Assembly: GCF_001043975.1 (NCBI RefSeq)
Contig: NZ_LABY01000047.1
Location: forward strand, 1 to 64,000
Reading direction: 5' to 3'
DNA length: 64,000 bases
Origin: Methylobacterium variabile
Lineage (GTDB): Bacteria > Pseudomonadota > Alphaproteobacteria > Rhizobiales > Beijerinckiaceae
Of this stretch, positions 7,645 to 16,511 are shown in pieces; positions within the stretch are counted from its first letter, which is position 1, and every line of letters begins with the position of its first letter. The position numbers and the translations under genes are program-made. The notes under the pieces were generated by a model. It did not search any database and was not told where the DNA came from. It saw only the letters and a program-made list of their open reading frames with translations.

Positions 7645-9081
7645 GTGACATTCGTACAGGATCATGGATTGTGGACCGCCGCACAGGCCGATGCGGCCCG
7701 CGAGGTGCGCGAGCGGTGCGATCCGGACAGGATCGACACCGTCCGCCTGTCCTTCCCGGACCAGCACGGGATCTTGCGGGGCAAGACCCTCGTCGTCTCC
7801 GAAGCCGTCAAGGCGCTCACCGGCGGGTGCGCGATCACCACGACGATGCTCGCCAAGGACACCTCGCACCGCACGGTTTTTCCGGTCTTCAGCGCCGGCG
7901 GCGGCTTCGGGATGCGGGAGATGGAGGGCGCCGCCGACGTGCTGATGGTGCCCGACCCCACGACGTTCCGGACCCTGCCCTGGGCGCCGCGGACCGGATG
8001 GCTGCTCTGCGACCTCTACTTCCGGGACGGCCGCCCCGTCCCGTTCGCCACACGGGGCCTCTACCGCTCCGTGCTGGAGAAACTGTCCGAGCGGTCGCTC
8101 GACTACGTCGCGGGCCTCGAGGTCGAGTTCCACGTCTTCAAGCTCGACGATCCGCGCATGGCGCCGGCCGATGCCGGGCAGCCCGGTGCGCCACCGAGCG
8201 TCAGCTTGATCTCGCACGGCTACCAGTACCTGACCGAACAGCGCTACGACCAGGTCGAGCCGGTCCTGGAGATCCTGCGCAAGGACATCCTCGCCCTCGG
8301 CCTGCCGCTGCGCTCGATCGAGGTCGAGTACGGGCCGAGCCAGTGCGAGTTCACCTTCCAGCCCACCGCCGGCGCGGTGCCGGCCGACCTGATGGTGCTG
8401 TTTCGCAGCGCGGTGAAGCAGATCTGCCGGCGCCACGGCTATCACGCCACGTTCATGTGCCGGCCCCGCATCCCGAACGTGGTCTCGTCGGGCTGGCACC
8501 TGCACCAGAGCTTGCGTGACGCGCGGACGGGGGCGAACGCCTTCGTTCCCACCGACGGGCCGGGTCCGCTCTCGGCGCTCGGCACGGGATTCCTGGGCGG
8601 CCTGCTGACCCATGCGCGGGCCTCGAGCGTCTTCACGACGCCGACCATCAACGGCTACAAGCGCTACCGTTCCTACTCGCTCGCGCCCGACCGCGCGGTC
8701 TGGGGGTGCGACAACCGCGGGGTGATGATCCGCGTGCTCGGCGGCCCGGGCGATCCGGCCACGCGGCTGGAGAACCGGGTCGGCGAGCCGGCGGCGAACC
8801 CCTACCTCTACATGGCCGCGCAGATCCTCGCCGGGCTCGACGGCGCCGACCGGCGCCTCGATCCCGGGCCGAGCGCCGACACGCCCTACGAGGCCGAGGC
8901 GGCCCTGCTGCCGACGTCGCTGCGGGAGGCGGTCTTCGCCCTGCGTGAGGACCCGTTCTTCCGCACCGCGCTCGGCGATTCGTTCGTCGACTACTACACG
9001 CATATCAAGAATGCCGAAATCGAGCGCTTCCAGGCAGAGGTCACCGAGTGGGAGCAGCGCGAGTACTTCGAGATCTTCTGA
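7645..9081 (+). CDS. Glutamine synthetase-family ligase (gamma-glutamylamide synthetase-like)
   Basis: A 478-residue protein of the glutamine synthetase type I fold, with an N-terminal beta-grasp part (to about 110, including DQHGILRGKTL) and the catalytic barrel after it. Metal and ATP-site motifs are visible: EVEFHVF, EYGPSQCEFTF, SGWHLHQSL, and the C-terminal NRVGEPAANPYLYMAA. It is more divergent than housekeeping GlnA and lacks the adenylylation-loop style. Relatives ligate glutamate to amines, for example IpuC for isopropylamine and TdnQ/AtdA1 in aniline oxidation, where the ligase works with a Rieske dioxygenase as here. Start GTG 7645 with GGAGGA 8 bases before it, inside the tandem array. 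The substrate is inferred to be an amine. Confidence 0.82.
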   Translation: MTFVQDHGLWTAAQADAAREVRERCDPDRIDTVRLSFPDQHGILRGKTLVVSEAVKALTGGCAITTTMLAKDTSHRTVFPVFSAGGGFGMREMEGAADVLMVPDPTTFRTLPWAPRTGWLLCDLYFRDGRPVPFATRGLYRSVLEKLSERSLDYVAGLEVEFHVFKLDDPRMAPADAGQPGAPPSVSLISHGYQYLTEQRYDQVEPVLEILRKDILALGLPLRSIEVEYGPSQCEFTFQPTAGAVPADLMVLFRSAVKQICRRHGYHATFMCRPRIPNVVSSGWHLHQSLRDARTGANAFVPTDGPGPLSALGTGFLGGLLTHARASSVFTTPTINGYKRYRSYSLAPDRAVWGCDNRGVMIRVLGGPGDPATRLENRVGEPAANPYLYMAAQILAGLDGADRRLDPGPSADTPYEAEAALLPTSLREAVFALREDPFFRTALGDSFVDYYTHIKNAEIERFQAEVTEWEQREYFEIF

Positions 9082-9107
9082 TCGAATCTGGCGGGGAGCC
9101 ACGAGAG

Positions 9108-10328
9108 ATGAAGCCTGGTCGCAGTTTCCGGTTCGTCGTTGCCCTGGCGCTGGCCTGCGCCGGACTGCCCGCCCGGAGCTGGGCGCTCGATCAGCCGGTC
9201 CGCATCGGGGTCCTGAGCGACATGAGCGGTCCGTTCTCGGACCAGGTCGGCGCCGGCTCCGTCGCCGCCGCGCGCCTCGCGCTCGAGGACTTCGCCAAGG
9301 AGAGCGGCGGCTTGAAGGTCGAGCTCCTCTCCGCCGACCACCAGAACAAGCCCGATATCGGCCTCGGCATCGCCCGGCGCTGGCTCGACCAGGAGAACGT
9401 CTCGGCGATCGTCGACCTGCCGAATTCCGGCGTCGCCCTCTCGGTCGCCAACCTCCTGCGCGAGCGCAACCGCGTCGCGCTCGCCTCGAGCGCGATGACG
9501 TCCGACCTGACGGGCAAGTTCTGCGCGCCCACGACCGTGCAATGGGTGTCGGATACCTGGGCGCAGGGCTCCGCGACGGCGCGGGCGCTGGCCGAGCGCG
9601 GCGCCAAGCAATGGTACTTCCTCACGGTCGACTACGCGCTCGGCCACGCCCTGGAGCGCGACGCCACGCGGGCGCTCGTCGAGTCCGGCGGCCGCTCGTC
9701 CGGCGGATCGCGGCTTCCCCTCGGCACCGGCGACTTCTCCTCGGCGCTGCTCACCGCCCAGAGCTCGGGCGCGCAGGTCCTGGCGCTTGCCAATACCGGC
9801 GCCGACATGATCAACGCGATCAAGCAGGCCGGCGAGTTCGGGCTGACGCCGAAGATGAAGGTCGCCGCCCTCTTCATCCAGCTGTCCGATACCCACTCCC
9901 TGGGCCTCGCGACGGCGCAGGGCCTGCAGCTCGTCTCCGCCTTCTACTGGGACCGCAACGACAGCACCCGCGCCTTCGGCGAGCGCTTCGCCGCCCTCAT
10001 GAACGGCCGGCGCCCGACCGAGGACCACGCGGGGGTGTACTCGGCGACGCTCGCCTACCTGCGTGCCGTGCGCGCCGCCGACACGGTCGAGGGCGACCGG
10101 GTCGTGGCGACGATGCGCAAGGCCCCCATCGAGGATTCCCTCTTCGGCACCGTGACGATCCGCCCGGACGGGCGCGCAGTCCACGACATGTACCTCTACG
10201 AGGTGAAGACGCCCTCGGAAAGCAAGCGGCCGTACGATTACTATAAGCACATCACCACGATCGCAGGAGATCAGGCATTCCGATCCATGAAGGATGGCGA
10301 ATGCCAGTTGAAGGACCCAAGAAAATAG
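9108..10328 (+). CDS. ABC transporter substrate-binding protein, Liv type
   Basis: A 406-residue type I periplasmic binding protein with a Sec signal peptide (about 1-26, cleavage after SWA). The mature protein begins with the family hallmark VRIGVLSDMSGPF and keeps the alternating two-lobe pattern. It sits between the ligase and the formamidase-type gene, 26 bases after the former, so it is probably part of the same operon and delivers the pathway substrate. No permease or ATPase adjoins it; the LivH/LivMG/LivF set on the other strand (11682-15043) could serve it. Branched-chain amino acids, amides, urea and aromatic acids are all known ligands of this family. Confidence 0.85.
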   Translation: MKPGRSFRFVVALALACAGLPARSWALDQPVRIGVLSDMSGPFSDQVGAGSVAAARLALEDFAKESGGLKVELLSADHQNKPDIGLGIARRWLDQENVSAIVDLPNSGVALSVANLLRERNRVALASSAMTSDLTGKFCAPTTVQWVSDTWAQGSATARALAERGAKQWYFLTVDYALGHALERDATRALVESGGRSSGGSRLPLGTGDFSSALLTAQSSGAQVLALANTGADMINAIKQAGEFGLTPKMKVAALFIQLSDTHSLGLATAQGLQLVSAFYWDRNDSTRAFGERFAALMNGRRPTEDHAGVYSATLAYLRAVRAADTVEGDRVVATMRKAPIEDSLFGTVTIRPDGRAVHDMYLYEVKTPSESKRPYDYYKHITTIAGDQAFRSMKDGECQLKDPRK

Positions 10329-10340
10329 GATCGTCCTGCG

Positions 10341-10370
10341 CCGGGAGCCGCGTCCCTCGACGCGGCCCGG
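10341..10370 (+). terminator. GC-rich hairpin between binding protein and acetamidase genes
   Basis: An 8-bp perfect stem (10347-10354 with 10359-10366) with a 4-base loop, extended by imperfect flanking pairs, begins 12 bases after the stop. There is no T run, so it may attenuate or protect the message rather than end it. Confidence 0.4.
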
Positions 10371-10428
10371 ACCGCGCGCGATGCGGCGGAGGTGCGATCC
10401 CGCGCCCGCCGATACCGGAGCCCAATGC

Positions 10429-11367
10429 ATGATGCACCGCCTGACCGCCTCGCCCGAGACCTGCCGCTGGGGCTACCTCGACGCAGGCGTGCCGCCGGTC
10501 CTCACGATCCGCAGCGGCGAGCGGGTCACGATCGAGACCGTCTCGGGCGGGCCCGACGCCCTGCCGCCGGAAGGGTTCCACGTGCCCCCGGAGCTGCGCG
10601 CGATCCACGCCGCCGAGGCGGGCATTCCTTTCGGCCCGCACATCCTGACCGGCCCGGTGGCGATCGAGGACGCGCGTCCCGGCGACGTGCTCGAGGTGCG
10701 GATCCTCGAGGTCGCCCTGCGCCAGGACTGGGGCTACAACCGCCACCGCCCCCTCGCCGGCACCCTGCCGGACGATTTCCCCGTCTACCACCACATGACG
10801 ATCCCCCTCGACCGGGAGCGCCTGACCGCCCGGATGCCCTGGGGGCTGGAACTGCCGCTCGCGCCCTTCTTCGGCGTGATGGGCGTCGCCCCGCCGCCGG
10901 CCTGGGGGCGCTGCACCTCGATCGTGCCGCGCAGCTTCGGCGGCAACCTCGACAACAAGGAGTTGGTCGCCGGCACCACCCTCTACCTGCCGGTCTTCGC
11001 CGAGGGCGCCCTGTTCTCCTGCGGCGACGGCCACGGCGCGCAAGGCGATGGCGAGGTCAACGTCACGGCGATCGAGACGGCGCTCTCCGGCGTGTTCGAG
11101 TTCGTGCTGCGCAAGGACCTGCGGCTGACCTCGCCGCAGGCCGAGACGCCGAGCCATGTCATCACGATGGGCCTCGATCCCGACCTCGACCGCTGCGCGG
11201 AGCGGGCGCTGCGGGAGATGATCGACCTCGTGGTCGCCCGCGTCGGCATCACCCGCGACGAGGCCTACGCCCTGTGCAGCATCGCCGCCGACCTGCGGGT
11301 GACCCAGACGGTCAACCAGCACAAGGGCGTGCATTGCATGCTGCGCAAGGATTTCCTGATTCGCTGA
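10429..11367 (+). CDS. Acetamidase/formamidase family amidohydrolase
   Basis: A 312-residue FmdA/AmdA-family protein. The family hallmarks are the FGGNLDNKEL stretch, the FSCGDGHGAQGDGEV motif in the middle, and a beta-rich fold throughout. These enzymes hydrolyse short amides such as formamide or acetamide to ammonia and the acid and have no relation to amidase-signature enzymes. The start was placed at ATG 10429 (8 bases after GGAG at 10417) with ATG 10432 as the alternative. It closes the block that begins with the Rieske oxygenase and would release ammonia from an amide product. A family A repeat follows it. Confidence 0.85.
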   Translation: MMHRLTASPETCRWGYLDAGVPPVLTIRSGERVTIETVSGGPDALPPEGFHVPPELRAIHAAEAGIPFGPHILTGPVAIEDARPGDVLEVRILEVALRQDWGYNRHRPLAGTLPDDFPVYHHMTIPLDRERLTARMPWGLELPLAPFFGVMGVAPPPAWGRCTSIVPRSFGGNLDNKELVAGTTLYLPVFAEGALFSCGDGHGAQGDGEVNVTAIETALSGVFEFVLRKDLRLTSPQAETPSHVITMGLDPDLDRCAERALREMIDLVVARVGITRDEAYALCSIAADLRVTQTVNQHKGVHCMLRKDFLIR

Positions 11368-11433
11368 CGGGGCGGCGAGTCAGTCTCGTCGTCGCGATCC
11401 GAGCGGCTGCGTCACGGTGCGGGACAGTCAATC

Positions 11434-11551
11434 ATACCGCCGCGCCTTCGAACGGACCCGTTCGGAGGCGCAAGGCAAGCCCGAACGGGCGCCGGCGCTG
11501 ATGCGCCGGACGCCTTCGCATCGACGTGTCGATGCGAAGGCGCGAGGGTAT
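11434..11551 (+). repeat. Dispersed long repeat, family A, copy 2
   Basis: A 118-base element almost identical to 25815-25932 and, inverted, to 4796-4914. It consists of three inverted repeats in series. It lies between the converging acetamidase gene and the livF gene of the opposite operon, where it could act as a bidirectional transcript-end structure. Confidence 0.85.
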
Positions 11552-11590
11552 CAGAGATTTTTCCGACCTCTGTCGCTCTCACACCCTCCT

Positions 11591-11628
11591 CGTCATCCCG
11601 GAGCCGCGGAGCGGAACCCGGGATGACG
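11591..11628. repeat. REP-like palindrome, family B
   Basis: The arms CGTCATCCCG and CGGGATGACG bracket a GC-rich centre. The motif recurs at 15246, 25963, 26073, 27733, 27832, 31329 and 45308, always between genes. Confidence 0.75.
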
Positions 11629-11681
11629 CAGGAGACGATTGGTATTCGTCTCAGATAGACAGCATCAATCGACCAACGAAG

Positions 11682-12422
11682 TCAGACGCTGAGGTGGCAA
11701 AGGATCCGCGCGCGCGCATCCCCGTCGACGCTCCCCTCGTCGTCGATCTCGCCGAGCTTGAGTGCGGCCCAGCGGTTCGCGACCCGGAGGGCGAAGTCGA
11801 GGTTCTGCTCGACGATCAGCAGGCTCGTGCCGTTCGCCGCCCGCTCGGCCTGGAGCGCGGCAGCGATGCGGTCGACGACGGAGGGCTGCAGGCCCTCGGA
11901 GATCTCGTCGATGAGGAGCAGGCGCGGGCGCAGCATCAGGGCGCGGGCGAGAATCAGCATCTTCTGCTCGCCGCCCGACAGCGTGCCGGCGCGCTGGGAC
12001 AGCCGGTCCCTCAGGAACGGGAAGTAGCCGAACACGCGCTCGAGCGCCCCCGGCAGGAGCCGGTCCGAGGCCAGCGCCAGGCGCAGGTTGTCGCGGATCG
12101 ACAGGTCCTGGAACAAAGGCTGCTCCTGGGGGGCGTAGCCGACGCCGAGGGCCACGAGCTTCGCGGGTGGAAGACCGGCGACGGAGCGCCCGTCGATCGC
12201 GACCGAGCCCGCCCGGAGAGCCACCAGTCCCAGGATCGTCTTCAGCAGCGTCGTCTTGCCCATGCCGTTCTTGCCGAGCAGCGCGACGCTCTCGCCCGGC
12301 CGGATCGCGAGCGACACGCCCTTCACGATCGAGACGGCGCCGTAGCCGCTCGACACGCCGCCGAGGACGAGGCTCGCGCCTCCTGCCGCGGACACGGCGT
12401 CAGCGGGTCCTGCGTTAATCAT
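11682..12422 (-). CDS. livF: ABC transporter ATP-binding protein LivF-like
   Basis: A 246-residue ATPase of the LivF/UrtE type. Walker A is GKNGMGKTT near residues 48-56, the ABC signature LSGGEQKML is in the middle, and Walker B is LLLIDEISEGLQP. The Met in Walker A and the LQP after Walker B are typical of the second ATPase of branched-chain amino acid, urea and amide transporters. It is the last gene of the minus-strand operon and overlaps the preceding permease-ATPase fusion by 8 bases. A family A repeat and a REP palindrome lie after it. Confidence 0.9.
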   Translation of the reverse strand: MINAGPADAVSAAGGASLVLGGVSSGYGAVSIVKGVSLAIRPGESVALLGKNGMGKTTLLKTILGLVALRAGSVAIDGRSVAGLPPAKLVALGVGYAPQEQPLFQDLSIRDNLRLALASDRLLPGALERVFGYFPFLRDRLSQRAGTLSGGEQKMLILARALMLRPRLLLIDEISEGLQPSVVDRIAAALQAERAANGTSLLIVEQNLDFALRVANRWAALKLGEIDDEGSVDGDARARILCHLSV

Positions 12423-14217
12423 GGCCGCCTCCCGCGTAGATGGTCCGCACCAGCTCGGAGCCGACGACCTCGTCGACCGTGCCGTCGAGCACCAGGCGGC
12501 CCTGGTGCAGCACCACGATGCGCGAGGAGATCTCGCGCACGAAGTCGAGGTCGTGCTCGACCAGCACCACCGCGATGCCGAGATCGGCGGTGAGGCCCTT
12601 GAGCACCGTGCCGATCGTGGTGCGCTCGGCCTTGGTCAGGCCGGCGGTGGGCTCGTCGAGCAGGATGAGCCGCGGCTCCAGGGCCACCACCATCGCGAGT
12701 TCGAGCGCCTGCTTCTGGCCGTGCGAGAGCAGGCGGGCGGGCTCGGCCAGCACGGCGTCGAGCCCGGTCATGCGCAGGATGTCGAGCACCGCCTGCGGCA
12801 GGGCGAGGGTCTCGGCCCGCGCGAGCGGGCTCAACCCCGCCCGGGAGGCGCGCGCGAGCCGCAGGCAATCGGCCACGGACAGGCTCTCGAACACGCTCGC
12901 GACCTGGAACTTGCGCCCGACGCCGAGGGCGACGATGCGGTTCGGCGTCAGGCCGGTGGTCGAGACGCCGCCGACCGCGATGGCGCCGCGGAACGGCTCC
13001 GTGCCGTCGCTCAGGCAGCGCATCAGCGTCGTCTTGCCGGCGCCGTTCGGCCCGACGAGGCTGACGAGCTCGCCCGCCCGGATGGTGACGTCGATGTTCT
13101 CCAGCACCGTCAGGCTGCCGTAGGACTTGGCGAGGCCGCGGACGGTGAGGAGCGGCGCCTCCGTCCGCTCTGCCGCGTGCGAGGGCTCGGCGCGGAGCCG
13201 CGGCGCGAAGGCCGGCCGCTGCCCGCGCGGCAGCGCCCCCCAGGCGCGGCGGGCGAGTTCCGCGAGGCCGCCCGGCAGCAGGATGATGATGGCGACGAAG
13301 GCCGTCCCGAGGAGGAGCTGCCAGAGGAAGGGCAGGTCGCCCGAGAGGTTCGCCGCGAGGTAGTCGATCGCGATCGTCCCGAGGACCGGCCCGATGAGCG
13401 TGCCGCGGCCGCCGAGGGCGACCCAGATCACCAGCTCGGTGCCGAACAGGAAGCCGGCATTCTCAGGCGCCACGACGCCTGAGGCGTTGGCGAACACGAA
13501 GCCGGCGAGGCCGGCCACGCCCGCCAGCGCCGCGGTGAGGCCGATCTGCAGGCGCCGGGGGTTGAGGCCGAGATAGGCGCAGCGCGCCTCGTTGTCCCGC
13601 AACGCCACGAGCATGCGCCCGGCATCCGAGCGCACGAGGATCCAGGCCGCCAGCGTGACCGCGACGAGGAGGAAGGCCGCGAGACGGAAGAAGCCCTCGA
13701 TCTCGAGCGGCAGCACGTCGAAGCCGACGAGGCCGCTGCTCGAGCCGGTCCGCTCGCCGCCGGAATAGATGCCCTGCGTCACCACGATCGGCACGACGAG
13801 GGAGATCACCGAGGCGTAGAGCGCCGTCGAGCGGTGGTAGAAGGACAGCCAGCCGACGGCGAGGCCGAGGAGAACGGGCGCCGCGACCGCGAGCAGGATG
13901 GCGGCCGCCATCCAGTGCGGCGCCCCGCCCTGGGCCGTCAGCAGCATCGCGGTCGCGTAGGCGCCGACCCCGAAGAACGCGGCCTGCCCGAAGGTCAGGA
14001 TGCCGGCAAAGCCCCACAGCAGGTCGACCGTGACGGCGAGCACCGCGTAGATCATCGAGCGGGTCAGCACGTTGACCGCGAAGGTGTCGAGGACGAGCGG
14101 CGCGACCCAGAGCGCCGCGGCGGCGAGGACGGTGACGACGAGGGGGGCCGCCCGGGCGAGGCGAGGCCGCCCGTCCGCTGCCGCGGCGAACGCGTCCGCG
14201 GGGATGGTCTCAGGCAC
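12415..14217 (-). CDS. ABC transporter permease-ATPase fusion (LivM-LivG)
   Basis: A 600-residue fusion of two components that are often separate. Residues about 25-330 are a LivM-type permease with many membrane segments and the conserved ALRDNEARCAYLGLN and LGGRGTLIGPVLG motifs. Residues about 350-600 are a LivG-type ATPase with Walker A GPNGAGKTT near 385-395, signature LSHGQKQALE, Walker B LILLDEPTAGL and the VEHDLDFV switch region. The linker is Ala/Arg/Pro-rich. It overlaps livH upstream and livF downstream by 8 bases each, so translation is coupled. It should move a short amide, nitrile-derived acid or amino acid into the cell together with LivH and LivF. Confidence 0.92.
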   Translation of the reverse strand: MPETIPADAFAAAADGRPRLARAAPLVVTVLAAAALWVAPLVLDTFAVNVLTRSMIYAVLAVTVDLLWGFAGILTFGQAAFFGVGAYATAMLLTAQGGAPHWMAAAILLAVAAPVLLGLAVGWLSFYHRSTALYASVISLVVPIVVTQGIYSGGERTGSSSGLVGFDVLPLEIEGFFRLAAFLLVAVTLAAWILVRSDAGRMLVALRDNEARCAYLGLNPRRLQIGLTAALAGVAGLAGFVFANASGVVAPENAGFLFGTELVIWVALGGRGTLIGPVLGTIAIDYLAANLSGDLPFLWQLLLGTAFVAIIILLPGGLAELARRAWGALPRGQRPAFAPRLRAEPSHAAERTEAPLLTVRGLAKSYGSLTVLENIDVTIRAGELVSLVGPNGAGKTTLMRCLSDGTEPFRGAIAVGGVSTTGLTPNRIVALGVGRKFQVASVFESLSVADCLRLARASRAGLSPLARAETLALPQAVLDILRMTGLDAVLAEPARLLSHGQKQALELAMVVALEPRLILLDEPTAGLTKAERTTIGTVLKGLTADLGIAVVLVEHDLDFVREISSRIVVLHQGRLVLDGTVDEVVGSELVRTIYAGGGHD

Positions 14218-15043
14218 GCGAGAATCCTTTCGGGCTGATGCGCAGCACGAGGGCGGCGAGCACCGCGACCGCGATGCCGCCGAGCACGGGGCTGACGAAG
14301 GTGCTCACCAGCACCTGCGCCGCCCCGAAGACGAGGCAGGCCGCCGCGAGGGCGAGGAACGACGTGTCGGCGACCATCACCAGCATGAAGGCGCCGATCA
14401 GCCAGCCGACGCCCATGGTGGGATCGACGCTGGTCAGCGGCGTGAGGAGCACGCCCGCCAGTGCCGCGAGCCCGGCGCCGATCATGAAGACCACGAGGCG
14501 CACGCGGGCCGTGTCGAGCCCCAGGCTGCGCGCCAGGGTCTCGTTCATGATCACCGCGCGGGCCGAGAGCCCCAGGCGCGTGCGCTCGATGACGAGCGCG
14601 AAGGCCGCCCCGACGACGAGCGCGGCGAGGAGCGCGACGAGGCGGTAGGCCGAGTAGCCGGTGCCGAAGACGTCGACGGTGCCGGACACGAGGTTCGGGG
14701 TGAGCTGAACGTCGCGCCCGAAGGCGAGGGTGATGAGCTGGCCGACGACGATGCCGAGCCCCCAGGTGGCCAGGATCGCGTCGAGGGGCCGGCGGTAGAG
14801 CGGGCGGATGATGAACAGCTCGGCCAGCCCGCCGAGCGCGGCGCCGACCGCGAAGGCGAGGGGCAGCGCAGCCCAGGGGTTCAGCCCGAGCTTCGCCGTC
14901 ACGACGGCGCAGTAGGCACCGACCGTGAGCCAAGCGCCGTGCGCGAAGTTGATGATCTTCAGCACGCCGAAGACCGCCAGGAGCCCGATCGCCACCACGA
15001 ACAGGATCGCGGCAGTCGTCAGGATGTCGAGGATGAGGAGCAT
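14210..15043 (-). CDS. livH: ABC transporter permease LivH-like
   Basis: A 277-residue inner-membrane permease of the LivH/UrtB family with about eight hydrophobic segments, including the family motif FGVLKIINFAHGAW near the N-terminus and RTRLGLSARAVIMNETLA in a cytoplasmic loop. The start at 15043 (MLLILDILTTA) was preferred because it begins directly with the first membrane helix; an in-frame ATG at 15085 would add 14 residues. It pairs with the LivM part of the downstream fusion. A 283-base gap with repeats separates it from the binding-protein gene upstream. Confidence 0.88.
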   Translation of the reverse strand: MLLILDILTTAAILFVVAIGLLAVFGVLKIINFAHGAWLTVGAYCAVVTAKLGLNPWAALPLAFAVGAALGGLAELFIIRPLYRRPLDAILATWGLGIVVGQLITLAFGRDVQLTPNLVSGTVDVFGTGYSAYRLVALLAALVVGAAFALVIERTRLGLSARAVIMNETLARSLGLDTARVRLVVFMIGAGLAALAGVLLTPLTSVDPTMGVGWLIGAFMLVMVADTSFLALAAACLVFGAAQVLVSTFVSPVLGGIAVAVLAALVLRISPKGFSRA

Positions 15044-15245
15044 CGTGCCTATCCGGGTGGGAGCGAACGGCTTGGCGCCGATCACGGGATCATCCGAAAT
15101 CCGCCCGATTGCTTCCGGCGGTCACTGCGTGATCGCCGTCGCAAGGCGGATTGCGGCTTCGCTCAAGCGTGCGGAGCCTCCGGCTCCACCGCGCGGGCTT
15201 CCGAGAGCCTGTTCGATGGGCCTGCGAAGATTTCATACCCTCCGC

Positions 15246-15281
15246 GTCATTCCGGGCTCCGCTACGCGCCCCCGGAATGAC
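15246..15281. repeat. REP-like palindrome, family B
   Basis: GTCATTCCGGG and CCCGGAATGAC arms around a GC core, inside the minus-strand operon between the binding-protein gene and livH. It could form an mRNA hairpin that sets different transcript levels on each side. Confidence 0.75.
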
Positions 15282-15326
15282 CATGAGGATGTCAAGGCTG
15301 TCGGGCGGATCAACCAGCCTTTGACA

Positions 15327-16481
15327 TCAATCCAGCTTCGGGCACTGCTCGCCCGGATCGACGTCCTTGAAGGTCCCGACGACCTTGACCGAGCCGTCGC
15401 CCTGGACCTGGCCGAGATGCATCGTCAGCGGCGCGTGGTGCTGCTTGCTCATGCCGATCGTGCCGCGCGGGCCGGTGGCGGTCACGGTCGGCAGGGCCGC
15501 CAGCACCTTGGCGGTCTCGGTGCCGCCGGCCTTCTCGACCGCGGCCTTGTAGAGGTAGATCGCCTCGTATTCGGGCACCGAGAGGTCGTTGGGCGTGCGG
15601 AGGCTTGAGCCGAACTTCTTCTCCATGGCGGCGAGGAACGCCTTGTTCTGCGGGCTGTCGATCCCGGTGACGTAGGAGGCCGAGAGGTAGATGCCCTCCG
15701 CGTCCGGGCCCATGCTCTTCGCCGTGCCCTCGTCGACCGCGAGGTTGGCGTAGGGCAGCGAGACGCCCGCGCCGCGCAGCTGCTTGGTCAGCGTGACGTT
15801 CGGGGCGCCGCCGGCGGTCGAGGTGACGAGCGCGTCGGGCTTGGCCTCCTTCAGCTTGGAGATGATCGCGGTCCAGTCGCTGCCGTCCATCGGCAGGTAC
15901 TCCTCGCCGACCACCTTGCCGCCGGTCTTCTCGACGTAGCTGCGCGTGAAGGCGAGCATGCCGCGGCCGAAGGCGTAGTCGCTGCCGATGAGGAAGTAGG
16001 TCTTGGCGCCCTTGCCCTTGAAGGCGTCGATCACCGGCGGCACCTGCTGCTCGGGCACCCAGCCGTTGACGAACAGGTTCTTGTTGCAGGAGCGGCCCTC
16101 GTAGAACGAGGTGTAGATGTAGGGCACGCGGCCCTTGGTGACCGCGGGCAGGCCGGCATTGCGGGCCGCGCTCGTCTCCATCGCGATGATGACGTCGACC
16201 TTCTTCTGGTAGATCAGCGAATCGAACGCCTTCTGGGCGCCGGCCGCACCCGAGGCGTCGTCCGCGACCTCGAGGGCGAGCTTGCGGCCGAGCACGCCGC
16301 CGGCGGCGTTGATCTCCTCGACCGCCAGCTCCGCCGCCTGCACGACGGAGGGCGCGACGACGCTGTTGGCTCCCGACAGGCCGACCGGGACGCCGATGAC
16401 GATGGGCTTCTCCGCCGCGAGGACCGGCGAGGCGGTGAGGACGAGGGCGGCGAGCGCGCCGACGAGGGGACGGTTCGACAT
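15327..16481 (-). CDS. ABC transporter substrate-binding protein (amide/urea or Liv type)
   Basis: A 384-residue type I binding protein with a Sec signal peptide (about 1-22, cleavage after VLA). It shows PIVIGVPVGLSGANS, AVEEINAAGGVLGRKL and YIYTSFYEGRSCN, the pattern of Liv/UrtA/AmiC-like ligand-binding folds. It follows the nitrilase-family gene by 30 bases and precedes LivH/LivMG/LivF, so it is the dedicated binder of this transporter. The neighbours suggest that it binds a nitrile, amide or related acid; the sequence alone does not fix the ligand. Confidence 0.9.
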   Translation of the reverse strand: MSNRPLVGALAALVLTASPVLAAEKPIVIGVPVGLSGANSVVAPSVVQAAELAVEEINAAGGVLGRKLALEVADDASGAAGAQKAFDSLIYQKKVDVIIAMETSAARNAGLPAVTKGRVPYIYTSFYEGRSCNKNLFVNGWVPEQQVPPVIDAFKGKGAKTYFLIGSDYAFGRGMLAFTRSYVEKTGGKVVGEEYLPMDGSDWTAIISKLKEAKPDALVTSTAGGAPNVTLTKQLRGAGVSLPYANLAVDEGTAKSMGPDAEGIYLSASYVTGIDSPQNKAFLAAMEKKFGSSLRTPNDLSVPEYEAIYLYKAAVEKAGGTETAKVLAALPTVTATGPRGTIGMSKQHHAPLTMHLGQVQGDGSVKVVGTFKDVDPGEQCPKLD

Positions 16482-16511
16482 GGTGCGGGCTTCTCCGGGA
16501 GGTGGGCGGCG

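Noticed and set aside
7361-7684. A minus-strand frame reading repeated SGQAF pentapeptides across the 15-base array
   Set aside because: The five-codon period makes every frame of the array repetitive; the position of Phe and Ala does not fit pentapeptide-repeat proteins and no start site supports it.
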